From Pseudeuparius sepicola (taxonomy: Eukaryota; Arthropoda; Insecta; Coleoptera; Anthribidae), in the NCBI GenBank assembly GCA_963920635.1, contig OY987298.1:70577949-70641948 (forward strand): DNA of 64,000 nucleotides. Reading direction: 5' to 3'. The notes below the pieces were generated by a model. That model was not told the origin of the DNA and did not search any database. It saw nothing but the letters and a program-made list of their open reading frames with translations. A program made the translations under genes and the position numbers. Positions within the stretch are counted from its first letter, which is position 1. Each line of letters opens with the position of its first letter. Positions 44,811-56,667 of the stretch are shown in pieces.

Positions 44811-44872
44811 ATGACCGGTATATTGGGTTCCATTATCGGTAATAGTTATTTTCGGACACCCAAAGCGAGTAA

Positions 44873-45892
44873 TTATTTCTTCGTAAAAAGCTTGGGAACG
44901 GCTTTAGCCATAGCTTTTCGGATTGCGCGGGCGGCTACCCATTTTGTGAACCTATCCTGGAAAACTACGAGGTACGAATTACCTTTACTGGAGCTTGGTA
45001 ACGGCCCTACTAAATCTGTACTGATTATTTCCCACGGATCTTGATTACGCAAGGGATGCATTTTACCAGCGGGTTTTTGTGATTCAACTTTATACTGTTG
45101 ACAACATGTACAACGGCGAACGTAGGTAGCTACGTCCCGCAGCATCCCTGGCCAATAATAACGCGCAGCTACTCTCACGGTAGTTTTCGAAATTCCGAGA
45201 TGTCCCGCTGTCAGAAGATCGTGGCATTCCCTGAGTACTCGCGGCCGGGATTCGGTTGGTACGCATAACTTCCACGGGTCTGAAAGTTCGGGTTTGGTCG
45301 GGGCGGAAAGATCCCAAATGTGACGATACAAACGACCCTCTTTTATGCAATAATCTGGGTGTTTTTCCGGATCGCGCTCTACTTCCGTTTGTTTACGGAC
45401 ATACCACCTACACGTAGGGGTTTCAATAAAAAGTACTACCTCGGAATTGTCATCGGAGGGCGGAGTTTCAACGGGTGCGCGTGACAAAGCGTCTGCTACC
45501 CGGTTAAGCACGCCTCGGCGATATTTTATATCGAAATCATATTGTTGTAAAAATACAACCCAACGCGCTAAACGTCCGGACGGAGTTTTGAGAGATCGGA
45601 GCCACCCTAGAGACTGGTGATCGGTTACTACGGTGAATTTATATCCCTCTAAATAAGGACGCATCTTCTCGATGCCCCAAACGATGGCCAAAGCCTCTTT
45701 CTCGGTCGTGCTGTAATTTTTTTCGGTTCCGGTTAGTGAGCGGCTCGCATAGGCAACCACGCAATCTTGCCCGTGCGCGTTCTGAGTCAAAGCAACGCCC
45801 AAACCCGCGTCCGAGGCGTCTGTTTGCAAAACAAACGGTTTTGAAAAATCGGGACACACCAGGACAGGTGCATTGGTCAAGCGTTCTTTCAA
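44873..45892 (-). pseudogene. Gypsy RNase H and integrase N-terminal part
   Basis: RNase H comes first: PFVLQTDASDAGLGVALTQ, YASRSLTGTEKNYSTTEKEA and TVVTDHQSL, then a tether with RGVLNRVADALSR. The integrase zinc finger follows (CHDLLTAGHLGISKT and CTCCQQYK), then the start of the catalytic core (WEIISTDLVGPLP). The frame ends in KAVPKLFTKK before the second Asp. RNase H motifs look intact. Confidence 0.85.
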
Positions 45893-46493
45893 TTCGCGGA
45901 AAGCTCCCTCTTGTATATCGGTCCATTTCCATTTTTGTTGTTTTTAAGTAATTGATTAAGCGGCGCGGCAATTTGCGAGAAATTCGGAACAAAGCGGCAT
46001 TACAGGAAGCGATTCCTAGAAAACGACGCAAACTGCGGACGGTTGTCGGTGCCGGAAGTTCTAAAATCGCAGATACTTTTTCTGGATCGGTACGGATGCC
46101 CTCTGACGTAACTACGTGCCCTAAATATTGTAATGATTGGCAACCAAAACGACATTTGTTGGGATTGAGTTTCAAATTAGCAGCGCGAAGACGGCGGAAA
46201 ACTTCGCGTAAAAGCTGTAGGTGGTGTTCGAAACTTTCACCGAGCACGATTATGCCATCTAGGTAGGCAAAACAATACGGCTCTAAATCGGGAGTTATGA
46301 TTGAGTCCATAAGCCGCTGAAAAGTCGCAGGCGCGGAGTGTAAGCCGAATGGCATAATGCGAAATTGATATAACCCGCGGGAGGGTGCCGTAAACGCAGT
46401 AATTGGCTTACTTTTGGGCGTTAATGGCACCTGCCAATACCCGTGCTTGAGATCTATGGTCGAGATGTATTTGGCCTGTCGTAATTTATCTAA
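45639..46493 (-). pseudogene. Gypsy reverse transcriptase palm with altered active site
   Basis: The element-derived part of the frame begins at LDKLRQAKYISTIDLKHGYW (first Asp) and continues with TAFTAPSRGLYQFRIMPFGL then PATFQRLMDS. The catalytic motif is YLDGIIV instead of YLDDIIV, so the second Asp is replaced by Gly. Then LQYLGHVVTSEGIRTDPEK and a frameshift before RNase H. Codons upstream of 46493 come from the inserted LINE. Confidence 0.85.
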
Positions 46494-46626
46494 TAATAAT
46501 AATAATTCATTTATTGGTAAAAACATACACATGAAGTGCTTATACAAGTCACAAAATATAAAATACAATACTCAATGTACAAAGACATGTATTCCTTAAC
46601 TAGAACGTTTACAATCACACGACACC

Positions 46627-46986
46627 TTAAAATCCAGTAAAATCACCTCGAAGGTACTCCTCGAAGGAATAAAATGATCCTGCAATTAAATAGCGTTTTA
46701 TTCTCCTTAAAAATAACTTCTCATCCAAGTCCCTAACTGCTGGTGGCAAAACATTGTAGAAAAATACGCAATAATAGTCGGTACCTCTTCTGGTTCTTGA
46801 GAGTCTATGGAAGTTAGGCAAAATATCCGTGTTACTACGTGTCCCATACTCGTGTATCTCGCGATGCTGCGTAAAGCGATGTAGATTCTGTTTCAAGTAT
46901 TTTAGGCACTGAAAGATAAAGGCGGAAGGGAAAGTTAACAAACCAAGCTCAACGAAGTAGCCGTCGACAGCAGTCTCGGTATCCAA
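46627..46986 (-). pseudogene. CR1-like LINE ORF2, C-terminal end
   Basis: Continues the RT after a shift: VELGLLTFPSAFIFQCLKYL, HEYGTRSNTDI and FYNVLPPAVRDLD, the usual N.LP..I..L tail of CR1-type proteins. The stop at 46627 is followed by an untranslated region of about 130 bp and the tail. Confidence 0.75.
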
Positions 46987-47878
46987 GACCCATCATAACG
47001 CGAACAATTTTCCGTTGGAGGCCAAAAATATCCCTCGCCCGTGCAGAGTGACCCCAGTTAAGAATGCCACACAGCATATTAGCCCCAAAATACCCATGGT
47101 ACGCAGTTTTTAGTACATGCATTGACACATTTTTCGAGAGATGTCTCATTAGGAAGATTATTTTTGACAGTTTCTTACTAAGTTGGGTGACATGTTCAAC
47201 CCATGTTAGTCCGGGATCGAGAAATATACCAAGGAACTTAACACCATTCTCATGCTGCAAACCCCGATGAGGAAGTCTGAGGGAAAAGTTTATGTTCTGT
47301 GTTTTAGCATCATTAAGGCACAGATAGTTTGACAAGAACCACTCCTCCATACTGGAGTGGACATTATGTGAAATGGTCTGTATGGGCTCAGATGGATGGT
47401 AGTTTATGAAATTAGTGGTGTCATCAGCAAAAAGAATTACATTATTCAGGGCTTGAGCCAGGTCATTAATGAAAATCAGGAATAAAGTTGGTCCCAAGAC
47501 AGATCCTTGTGGAACTCCATGCCTGATCACCTGTTCACTAGATACACCACCATTGAGGAAAACAAATTGCCTGGGATTTGATAGGTATGAATTCATAAGT
47601 AGAACAGATTCAGGCCTGAAGTTGTAGAGAGATAGTTTTTTTAACAAAATTTCGTGAGACACACAATCAAACGCTTTTGTCAAGTCAAAGAAGGAGGCAT
47701 AGGTATCCAAGCCCCTCTCTAGGCCGTCAGCTATGTTTTGAATAAGGTAGTCTATGGCGAGAGTGGTAGACCTCCCATTCCGAAAACCAAATTGCCTCTG
47801 CATAAACAAGTTGTTCCCCTCAAAGTAATTATTAATCTGATCCTTCAGATTCAAAAACCTTAGAGAAAACAGGCACAA
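46949..47878 (-). pseudogene. CR1-like LINE reverse transcriptase
   Basis: RT motifs in order: FMQRQFGFRNGRSTTLAIDY, TYASFFDLTKAFDCVSHEIL (first Asp), VIRHGVPQGSVLGPTLFLIF and INDL, and the catalytic VILFADDTTNF. The thumb carries VKFLGIFLDPGLTW. Catalytic residues are intact. Frameshifts at both ends (about 47850 and 46965) make the copy inactive. Confidence 0.85.
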
Positions 47879-48314
47879 GCGAGATCGGTCTGTAATTATT
47901 TATGTCGTCAATGGACCCTTTGCCCTTAAAGATAGGAATCACCTTGGCAGTCTTTAGACAAGGAGCAAAGACAGCTTTACTTATACACAGATTTATCAGC
48001 TTGGTTAGAGGAGATATTATAAGATTTTTGAGCGTCTTTAGGATTTTGGCATTAATACCGAAACAATCTTTGCTATTGCTGTTCTTAGTTTGACAGATCT
48101 TTTGTCTAAGAGTATTGAATGTCACAGGTGTAAACATAAAACATCCGTTGTCAGGTGTGACCTGTAAGTAATTTGAGAAGTCTTTATTGGATGTTGGTAA
48201 TTTGTTAATTACTTCCTCAGCAATACTAATAAAAAAATTATTGAATTCATGAGCGCTAAGTTTGTCAGATGCTTTGGTCTGAGTCTTGATAGCTCTACTA
48301 ATGATATCCCACAT
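47832..48314 (-). pseudogene. CR1-like LINE RT fingers, cut by BEL insertion
   Basis: Begins at the right edge of the BEL target duplication and encodes EFNNFFISIAEEVINKLP, then CFGINAKILKTLK and IPIFKGKGSIDDINNYRPIS, the first RT blocks. The frame is lost at SKVFES. The matching upstream endonuclease is on the other side of the BEL element at 54522. Confidence 0.82.
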
Positions 48315-48755
48315 TGTAGCGTATTTGAGTGAGAGATGAGTTGAGAAAATTTCAAAGAAATTGAGAGAATGATTTTCCCGATATTTCGTGGAATGTGCGA
48401 GCTCAGCAAGATCTGGTTACTTACCCAGTTTGCTGTTCTCTTTTCTGTGGCCACATTCTGCCCTTTTTTTGGATGAGAAATCTGGGTTCAAACCGACAGA
48501 TGAGTAGACAATGATTTCACGGCGCGCGCCCGTATACGACTGAACTCTTCACACCAGGTATTCGAGCAACCGTACTCTTACTGATAAAAAACGCGAAAAA
48601 GAAACAACAAAAAAAAGAAAGAATTGATAAATTTAGAGAAGCTATTCTCGTTTAATCATACACCAAGAAAATCCCAAATCTTAAAATATAAAAAAAAGGA
48701 GATTAATAATTTCAACTACCTAATAATTAATCACTAGATTCCCCAATAATGAACA
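48315..48755 (-). repeat. BEL/Pao 3' LTR
   Basis: Starts TGTAGCGTATTTGAGTG and ends CCCCAATAATGAACA; pairs with 54074-54516. A purine-rich stretch on the minus strand (GGTGGGTGGTA, plus 48756-48766) adjoins it and may be the polypurine tract. Confidence 0.9.
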
Positions 48756-48867
48756 TACCACCCACCAAAATGAATATTTTTTAAAGAGTACTAACCTAGA
48801 AAATTAAAAGAAATTCAACTTAGCATTAAAAATAGATACCTATGTAGCAAGCTATGTATTCAACTAT

Positions 48868-49590
48868 CTATTCGAGAGGTAATGGGCAGACTTTCGCCAC
48901 AGGTCTGCGCAGAATCCCTCGAGCAGTTCGCACGGTTACAACACGGCAAATACCATCAGCTCCCGGATGACAGGCTGTTATTCGAGCAATCGGCCATTTT
49001 AAAGGCGGATTCATTTCACATTTAATCAAAACGAGAGCGCCAACCTTTATGTTATTCGCATTATCAGTCCATTTGGTACGTTGGTTCAAAGTGTGAAGGT
49101 ACTCTACGTGCCACCTTTTCCAAAAATCTTGATGGATTCTCCGTAGAAGTTGCCTACGATTTAATCTGTTGATTGGGACATCACTGAGATCAGTTTCAGG
49201 CAGACATGAGAGTGGAGCAAGGGTGAGGAAATGTCCAGGAGAGAGAGTAGAAAGGTCATTTGGGTCTGAACTAAGTGGGCAGAGAGGTCTAGAATTCAGA
49301 ATGGCCTCTACTTGCACCAGCACAGTATACAGTTCCTCATATGTTAATACTTGATTGCCGACCACTCGTTGTAAGTGTGACTTCACCGATTTGACCCCAG
49401 CTTCCCAAAGCCCCCCAAAATGAGGAGAAGACGGAGGGTTGAGTGACCATTTTATTCTATCTTCAGCGCAAGCATTTTGCATACACTGATCAAATTCAGC
49501 TCGAGCGCCTACAAAGTTAGTTCCTTGATCAGAAAAAATTAGGTTACATTTGCCCTGGCTATAAATCTTCGAAGTGCTGCGAGGAAGCAA
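48868..49590 (-). pseudogene. BEL/Pao integrase, second part
   Basis: Encodes NLIFSDQGTNFVGA (second catalytic Asp), WSLNPPSSPHFGGLWEAGVK (catalytic Glu), then LSPGHFLTLAPLS and NPPLKWPIARI with the usual Pol C-terminal domain ending RPVAKVCPLP. It overlaps the previous frame by about 50 bp through a frameshift. Confidence 0.88.
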
Positions 49591-50309
49591 TCAGTGGAAA
49601 GATCAGTAGCCAATTCTAAATGGAGCGCCTTTGTGGCAAAACACACAAACAAGCACAAATAAGCCTTTTGTGATCTAACCCCTCTATGCTTACCAAGGGT
49701 GATGAGAAACGGTCCGGCATAATCAACGCCGACTGTCTGAAATGGTTTAACTTGGTGAATGCCATGCGAAGGCAAATCAGCCATTAATGGAGAAAGGCAG
49801 CGGGGAGAGACTCGAAAACATTTTATGCATTTCGATAAAACCTGCCAAATTGCTCGTCGAGTTGAGAGTATCCAAAACGTTTGAAAAAGAAGGTATTGGA
49901 GAGTTTGCAAACCAACATGCAAATACTTTAAGTGAGCCTGTTCAATAATGAGGTAAGTAAGTCTATGATTGCGAGGTAGTAACGCTGGATGTTTTTGTGA
50001 GAATGTTAAATCCGAATGGGCAAGACGACCCCCTACTCTAAGAATGCCTTCTTTGTCGATAAAGGGTGTTAATTTTCTCAGAGATTTAGAAATTCGACGA
50101 TTAGCCTGTAAACTAGCCATTTCGTTCTGAAAGGAGTCATGTTGAGCCCTCTTGACCAAAATAAACAAAGCAGTTTTAAGCTCTTGTTCTGAGAAAGGTC
50201 TATTAGAACGATCACTGGGATTTTTTAAGTTATGAATAAATCTGAGGACATAAGCAAAAATCGGTTGGCCACAAAGGTTTTCCATCTGTGAGGAGATGAG
50301 GTTAGCCAT
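49539..50309 (-). pseudogene. BEL/Pao integrase, first part
   Basis: Encodes the zinc-binding and core start: LRKLTPFIDKEGILRVGGRL, KHPALLPRNHRLTYLIIEQA with HLKYLHVGLQ, then CIKCFRV and FQTVGVDYAGPFLI (first Asp), ending FLAALRRFIAR. The BEL-type GGRL..HP..LP signature is clear. Confidence 0.88.
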
Positions 50310-50926
50310 GAAATGACTACTCTGGAATCTGTCCAGCCAAAGATTTCTTTTATAGAAAGTGTGTTTGTCAATGTCGACAAAACGAACCCTACAATATCAG
50401 ACAGCAAAACCGCTGCACAAAGTTCTAGCCGAGGCAAGGAGAGATGCTTTAAAGGAGAAACCTTTGATTTTGCACAGACGAAGGAGATGGTAAATGTCGA
50501 ATTATGGTGCAAATCCCGAAGATAAACGACGGCTGCATACCCTTTCTCTGAGGCGTCACAAAAGGCATGCAATTCATGATCTACCACGCTGTTTTCAACC
50601 ATTTGTCTAGGAATCTTTAATTCGACAAGATGATGAAGCTCGGCTTTATATTGATTCCAAACATCAATAACCTCAATTGGAGGAGTTTCATCCCACGTCA
50701 ATCCTAATGTCCACAAATACTGAATTAATCGTTTAGCAAACAAAGTTAGTGGGGCGAGAAATCCCAAAGGATAAAAAATGCGAGCCAATTCCGAGAGAAT
50801 AGTTCGCTTACTGCAGGTTCTATCCAGAGGAGCCACTTTGTACGAAAATATATCTTGGGAAGGAGACCACTGCAATCCAAGGATTTTTATGACCGCATCC
50901 TTTTCAAAATCAAAATTATAATGCAC
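50225..50926 (-). pseudogene. BEL/Pao RNase H region
   Basis: Contains ILGLQWSPSQDIFSYKV, KRTILSELARIFYPLGFLAP, and the RNase H blocks ELHAFCDASEKGYAAVVYLR, SPLKHLSLPRLELCAA and FGWTDSRVVISWL. This is the typical BEL/Pao connection of RT to RNase H. Frame breaks occur at both ends. Confidence 0.88.
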
Positions 50927-50941
50927 ATCTTGACAATGTCC

Positions 50942-51316
50942 TTAGTCAAGATGCGAGATGAGCTGCTGACTGTTGCTCGCCCATTTTCGTAAAATAAAAC
51001 CTGCTGAAGCACATAATTCGATGAGCTCGATTTGTAAGCGTTTTGCTTCTTGAAGTGAAGAAGCACCTGTTACCACGTCATCAACAAATATGTCAGAGTC
51101 GAGAGCTTGAGCGGCCAATGGAAATTTTGAACGACCTTCAATTGAAAGTTGAAGTATAGTGCGAAGAGCCAAATATGGTGACGATGATACTCCGAAGGTG
51201 ACAGTTTTGAGGGCAAAATCTTCAATAGGGCCATTTGGAGAAATCCTCCATAGTATGCGCTGATAGTCTTGATCCTGTGGCAATGGCAATGTCCTTTTGA
51301 AGCTTTGGACCAGCAA
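50942..51316 (-). pseudogene. BEL/Pao RT palm with FVDD
   Basis: Encodes QDQDYQRILWR, LKTVTFGVSSSPYLALRT and DSDIFVDDVVTGASS, i.e. the catalytic FVDD of BEL-type RTs. It starts in a frame different from the upstream RT fingers. Confidence 0.85.
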
Positions 51317-52153
51317 ACAAAGCTTTATTTAAGGAATTTCCATTCACGTCTCGACACGACGCATCAAAAACCACTCGTACCTTTGTGGTGGTACTGTCAG
51401 GTTTCAAAACAAAGTGATGAGGGATGTAAAAGGAGTTTCCACAATCTGAGGAGGGTGCTAGGACCTTTTCCATGTGGCCATTTGCCAAATAGTCATTTAT
51501 TGTGTCTGCGTAGGCTTCGCAATATTCAGATTTGCTCAACTGTCTTTCCCTGGAAAGAAAACGACGTAAAGCAATGGAGCGAGAACCTGAAAAGACTGGA
51601 TTTGGTTCTTTAAATGGCAGGGAAACTGAAAATCTTCCGGTTTCATCACGACTGAATGATTCTAGGAAATGATTTTCACACAAGACGTCATCAGGTGACT
51701 TATGTTCGGTTTGAGGTAGTTTTTCAATTTCCCACAATCTTTTTAGATTATTTTCTAGAGACGATTCATAGTTATTTATATTGAGAAAAGCACATAGAGA
51801 GACCTTTGGAGAGTAGCCAACAGGATATGGTCTGCCCAAAATTACCCAACCAAAGATAGTTAATAGAGCCGAAGGAGCTTGGATGTCTGAAATTATTCGT
51901 CCATCCTTTAGTATAAGTGGGAAAATATCAGCTCCTATGAGTAAATCAATTGGACTAGGCGTTCCACATTCAGGATCGGCCAATTTGAGACTTGCCAAAT
52001 GTGGCCATTGAGAAATATCAAAAGGAGTTGAGGGTAAATCAGAAGATATAGTGGGTAAAATTGCTGCCTCAATAGGAAGTGAGTGAGTCTGGACATCACA
52101 TGGATGGAGCGTACTGCAAATTTCTTTTGTTGAAGGAAAAGTTTGTCGAACAA
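51222..52153 (-). pseudogene. BEL/Pao protease end, linker and RT fingers
   Basis: Covers two overlapping frames (51935-52153 and 51222-51998) that join by a shift. It includes IDLLIGADIFPLILKDGRI, FGWVILGR, SYxxAFxN-type linker sequence, then the RT start YIPHHFVLKPDSTTTKVRVV and FDAS and LFAGPKLQ. These are standard BEL/Pao landmarks between the protease and the palm. Confidence 0.82.
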
Positions 52154-52184
52154 TTCCTACAACTGTTAGTTGGATTTTATAGCG

Positions 52185-53708
52185 TCATAAACCAAGTTTG
52201 TTAGCACATTTTTCAGTAATGAAACTGCACTGGCTTCCAGGATCCAAAGGAGCCCTAACTTGTTTATAACCGCCATAAGCATCAGCGATTTTGACGAGAG
52301 CTGTGGCGAGAATAGTACCTGATGAAGAGACTGACGTACTAGTGAGAGAAGTTGCTTGCGAAGGTACCGGACGTGGGTCAACATCGCGGGGCGTATCAGC
52401 TTTGATCGCTGAGGGCCGAGAACTAACATGTGACGATCGAAAATGAAGCAAGGTATGATGAGGGTCTTTACACACCCGACAGACTGATGCCGAGCTACAA
52501 TTACGGACTGCATGGTTATTGCAAAGGCAATTTATGCAGAGACCCTTTTGATTGGCAAGATTGTAGCGTTCTTGAGGCGATTTTTCTAAAAAGGAGGCAC
52601 ATTTATAGATTGTATGACTGTTGGACGAGCAAAATGAACAAAAGGATCTAGACTGGTTGTTTTCGTCTGTCCTAACAACAAAGGATGAACTTTGCCTTTC
52701 CCGACATGGTATGTTCCGATTTGGTTTTGGTTTGGGACCAAACGCAACCGATTTATGAGATTGAGGACATGCTAAAGCGAATGATCTTAAGGCTATGCAC
52801 TGTTTCTGAAGAAACTCTCGCAATAAAACAAAGGACGGTATCTCATTAGAACTGTAAGCAAGTTCAAATCGTTTTATTGTTTCCGAGTCCAGTTTAGACA
52901 TCACTAAATGAAATAAAACAAAGTCCCATGAATCTACCGGTAAGCTATGATTACGCAAAGCCTCTAAATTCTCATGTAATATATCCAACAAACGCCCGAT
53001 TGCACTTGGATCTTCAGATTTCAATTTTGGCAAGTCCAATATGCGATGCCAATAATGATCAGTGAGCAAACGAGGATTTTGATAGCGTTCCTTGAGTGTA
53101 TCAAAGGCAATTCTATAATGATCAGCAGTCACCTTTAAAGATTTTATTAAAGAAATTGGTTCTTTTGAAAGTGATAAAATTAAGTACTGAAACTTTTGAA
53201 CCTTTGGAATAGAATCATTTAAGTCCACTAGAGAAGAAAAGAAATCAAAAAATGCGGGACATTCTGAATAATCTCCATCAAATGTCGGGACATTTATTTT
53301 TGGTAACTTTAGCGCGTGATTTTTGGAGGTTTCTTCCTTTATCTGTGTTACAAATAATTTGGAATATATCCCCTTAATAAAAAAATATTTATCGTCCACC
53401 CCCTTTTGTATTTCTTCATACTGTTCTAAGTTGGGAGCTTCAGTGAGTGAGACTAACGAAATTAGAGAGGAATGATGTTTTTTAAACTCCGAATAAATCT
53501 CTTCTAACTGGTCACATCGTATTTTGAATTCGATTTGGATGTTTGCTTTATCTGAAGCTATGACGGCATCTGACGCGGCGCCCGCAAAAGAGTATAATCG
53601 TTCCATTCGCTTAATCGCGTTTTGGCATAAAGCATCCACTTGTTTTATTTTAGTGTAGTTGTCATGTTTATAGAGTTTTTCTTTTGAGTTATGAACGATA
53701 AATTGCAA
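52185..53708 (-). pseudogene. BEL/Pao gag and start of protease
   Basis: The 507-codon frame starts about 370 bp downstream of the 5' LTR. It has the DUF1759-type gag region (LPKINVPTFDGDYSECPAFF, FQYLILSLSKEP, LKERYQNPRLLTDHYW), then zinc knuckles (CSFCSSNSHTIYKC, CINCLCNNHAVRNC, CRVCKDPHHTLLH). It ends with the aspartic protease entry RAPLDPGSQCSFITE. The usual D-S-G triad reads D-P-G, which probably inactivates the protease. Gag itself has no stop. Confidence 0.9.
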
Positions 53709-54051
53709 GCGCTAATGTGAGACGATCCGGCGGTAAACAAACAGCCAATATACTGTAAGTATTTTTAATGTGGGAAAAAATCCACTATACACATCAAAAC
53801 AAATCCCAGCTGAACACCGAAATGCCGCAAAAAACTATTAAAGTAAACAAACACCTGCGAACTGGCTCGAGGCGCGCGAGTGCCTAAAAAAGGGTCTAAA
53901 AATAGCGAGTTCCGAACGATAGCTTTTAAGTTGAGTTTTGATATTGATATTTAATTTTATACCTAGATAATTTTAAATACGGACAATTGTATCTTAGAAA
54001 ATTAAGATTTGCGAGATGCGAGTGCGAGAATAAACGAGAATAACGGGATGA

Positions 54052-54069
54052 TCCGGCTCTGATGGACCA
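54052..54069 (-). other. BEL/Pao primer-binding site
   Basis: On the minus strand TGGTCCATCAGAGCCGGAT begins four bases after the 5' LTR end. TGG is the complement of the CCA tail of tRNA, as expected for a primer site. I did not identify the tRNA. Confidence 0.55.
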
Positions 54070-54073
54070 AAAA

Positions 54074-54516
54074 TGTAGCGTATTTGAGTGAGAGATGAGT
54101 TAAGAAAATTTCAAAGAAATTGAGAGAATGTTTTTCCCGATATTTCGTGGAATGTGCGAGCTCAGTAAGATCTGGTTACTTACCCAGTTTGCTGTTCTCT
54201 TTTCTGTGGCCACATTCCGCCCTTTTTTGGATGAGAAATTTGGGTTCAAACCGACAGATGAGTAGACAATGATTTCACGGCGCGCGCCCCTTTACGACTG
54301 AACTCTTCACACCAGGTATTCGAGCAACCGTACTCTTACTGATAAAAAAACGCGAAAAAGAAACAACAAAAAAAAAGAAAGAATTGATAAATTTAGAGAA
54401 GCTATTCTCGTTTAATCATACACCAAGAAAATCGCAAATCTTAAAATATTTAAAAAAAGGAGATTAATAATTTCAACTACCTAATAATTAATCACTAGAT
54501 TCCCCAATAATGAACA
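54074..54516 (-). repeat. BEL/Pao 5' LTR
   Basis: Starts TGTAGCGTATTTGAGTG and ends CCCAATAATGAACA, followed by the CACAT target copy. Small indels and substitutions separate it from the 3' LTR. Confidence 0.9.
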
Positions 54517-54521
54517 CACAT

Positions 54522-55671
54522 TTCAGAATGAGGACGGTCTGCAAGTAGTATGTGTCTGTCATAGGCTCTTTTTTTTTCTTGAGATATTTCATATCTATAC
54601 TGCTTTTTAAACTTCTTAATGGCCGTCAAAGGCATGAGATTAGGGTTTTGCTTGTTAATAAGAGAAATCATATACAACTTCTCCCTCATGGCTCTCAGTC
54701 TCGCATCAAGCCAACTAACAGATGCAGGAGAAGCACCGCTCGATGAATCCAGTCTGGACTTCATCGGAAAAGAAACCTCAATTGCACTAATTATTTTATC
54801 AAGAAACAGGTCAAACTTACGCTCAACAGCCATTTCAGGGTCGGAGACAAAGTTCCAGTCCACTTTTTCCACCTCTCTATACATTGAAAAAAGACCTTCC
54901 TCAGTTATAGGTCGGTAATTAATACGTCTACCACATGACTGACCAATGTTGGTGATGGAGCGCCTTAAAGTAGAAATTATACCAATGTGATCTGATAATA
55001 GATAAAGGTGGAGAGGTTGTGACTTAAAGTCACCTGAATCAATATTGGTAAACACATTATCCAAGCATGCATCTCGCCTAGTGGGAAATTCCACAGTCTT
55101 AGACAGGCCATAGGGCTGCATAAGGTTGCACAGATGCAACGCTCGGGGATCTTCACCATCAAAGTGAACATTGAAGTCCCCTGTGACAACCATTTTCTTA
55201 GACATATTTAATTTATTGAAACAGTTAGTCAGTATTTCAAGAAATCTTTCAAAATTCCCATTTGGGGCCCTATATAGAGTTAATATTTGCGTTTGATCAG
55301 CAAGCAACACACCCGAAACCTCGCAAATGCACCTCCTCGGAGAGCCCATCAACCTCAAGAATGGTATACTTCAAATTGTCCTTCAAGTAGATTGCCACAC
55401 CTCCATGACCCATCACACTCCTACAAAAACTAGAAGCGGCCGAGTAGCCACTAAGTAGTCTCAATGAGAATTCACCAGCAGTCAGCCAATGTTCATTAAT
55501 GCAAATGCAGTCAAGATCATTATCCCTGAGAACCACCTCGAGTTCCGTAGTCTTATTACGCAAGCTTTGAATGTTTATATGTAGGATTTTAAGACTAAGT
55601 CTTGTACATGTAGACACAATGTTCTGCATGTTGTTAGATTTGTCCCCGCCATTCCCCATCACTGAGAGCAT
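54522..55671 (-). pseudogene. CR1-like LINE APE endonuclease
   Basis: Two frames (55671-55297 and 55358-54495) join by a shift near 55330. The first has LKILHINIQSLRNKTTELE, CICINEHWLTAGE (catalytic Glu block) and GHGGVAIYLKD. The second has LTLYRAPNGNFERFL, VVTGDFNVHF, and LLSDHIGI with the catalytic SDH. The last codons before 54521 lead into the linker, which continues beyond the BEL element at 48314. Confidence 0.85.
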
Positions 55672-56667
55672 GATGTTTGATGTTGATGACGGCTTTGCAA
55701 GTTCATAAAATGGTTGATCGTCACACCCCTAGGCCAAAAGGAGCCAGAGTTAATAGTACTGGCCAGTGATCGTGGAATACCCAGTTTGAAAGAGCTTATT
55801 TGCATCGATTTCCTGGTTTTCATTTTATCACAGATACATGTTTCTTCGTGTCCATTCTCGCTGATATAGTGGAGAACATCTTCAGATTTTGTTTCTGGGT
55901 CCAACCCGGAGACAAATAGCCATTTATAGTTAACAGCAACCTTAAGGCTAAGGGCACTTTCTTTGGTGCCCTTACTTGGTTAAGGCCTGCTTGAGGGTTG
56001 CACCATTCTGCGTTCTTTCGATTTACGTTTATTTTCCACCGTTTTCCAGCCACTTGTATCATTGGACATATCCATAGCAGAGTTTATGACTGGGTCATTG
56101 TTTTTTTTTGGACGAGTCTGCCAGATCAGACAACACTTGTTTATCTAGGCTATTTACAAGGCTTCTGGAATTGTCAGATTTCGATATTTCGCCGTTAACC
56201 GAAGTGATCAAGGTCGGTTGTCGATTATTTGAACTCCTAGTTGTTGACTGGTATTTCATCAGTACATTGCCGCTAACTTCATTAGTTTCACCTAACCTGG
56301 GTGTTCTGTGAGACTCGTCAGAGGCAATGTTGCCATTTTCCGTATCATCTTTTCCCGCGATTTCTTGTTTACTGTTTTTTATTCCAGACTCGTCAGAGTC
56401 AATGTTGCCATTTTTTGTATCATCTTTTCCCATGAATTCTTGTTTACCGTTTTTTTCTGCCATGCTTTTCAGCCTCTTCTCAAGGCATTCCAGCCTGTTA
56501 TTGAGTTTAACACCATTTTCTTCCAATTTCTGGATTTTATTTCTCACTTCTTCAACCAAATCTCTAAGAAGGGAGATTTCATTTTTTAGCGATTCAGAGG
56601 TTACCTCGGATTGACCTTCCTCGATATGTACACACGTGGCCTTTTTCTGCTCCGCCGACTGCTTCAA
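55659..56667 (-). pseudogene. CR1-like LINE ORF1 protein
   Basis: Frames 56667-56095, 56062-55820 and 55904-55659. The first has a leucine-heptad coiled coil (LKNEISLLRDLVEEVRNKIQ, LEENGVKLNNRLECLEKRLK) followed by a duplicated acidic segment (GKDDTKNGNIDSDES and GKDDTENGNIASDES). The later frames carry VAGKRWKINVNRKNAEW and LDPETKSEDVLHYISENG, an RNA-binding-like fold common in insect CR1/Daphne-type ORF1, ending PRGVTINHF. The first frame has no ATG near its start, so the 5' end is probably truncated. Confidence 0.75.

Larger units (their letters stand above)
48315..54516 (-). mobile_element. BEL/Pao retrotransposon with two LTRs and CACAT duplication
   Basis: Complete structure of 6.2 kb: LTRs 48315-48755 and 54074-54516, both TGTAGC...GAACA, flanked by CACAT on each side (48310-48314; 54517-54521). 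The interior encodes gag, protease, RT, RNase H and integrase on the minus strand in BEL/Pao order. Five or more frame breaks and a changed protease site make it inactive. By eye the LTRs differ at a dozen or so of about 440 positions, so the insertion is not very recent. Confidence 0.92.
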
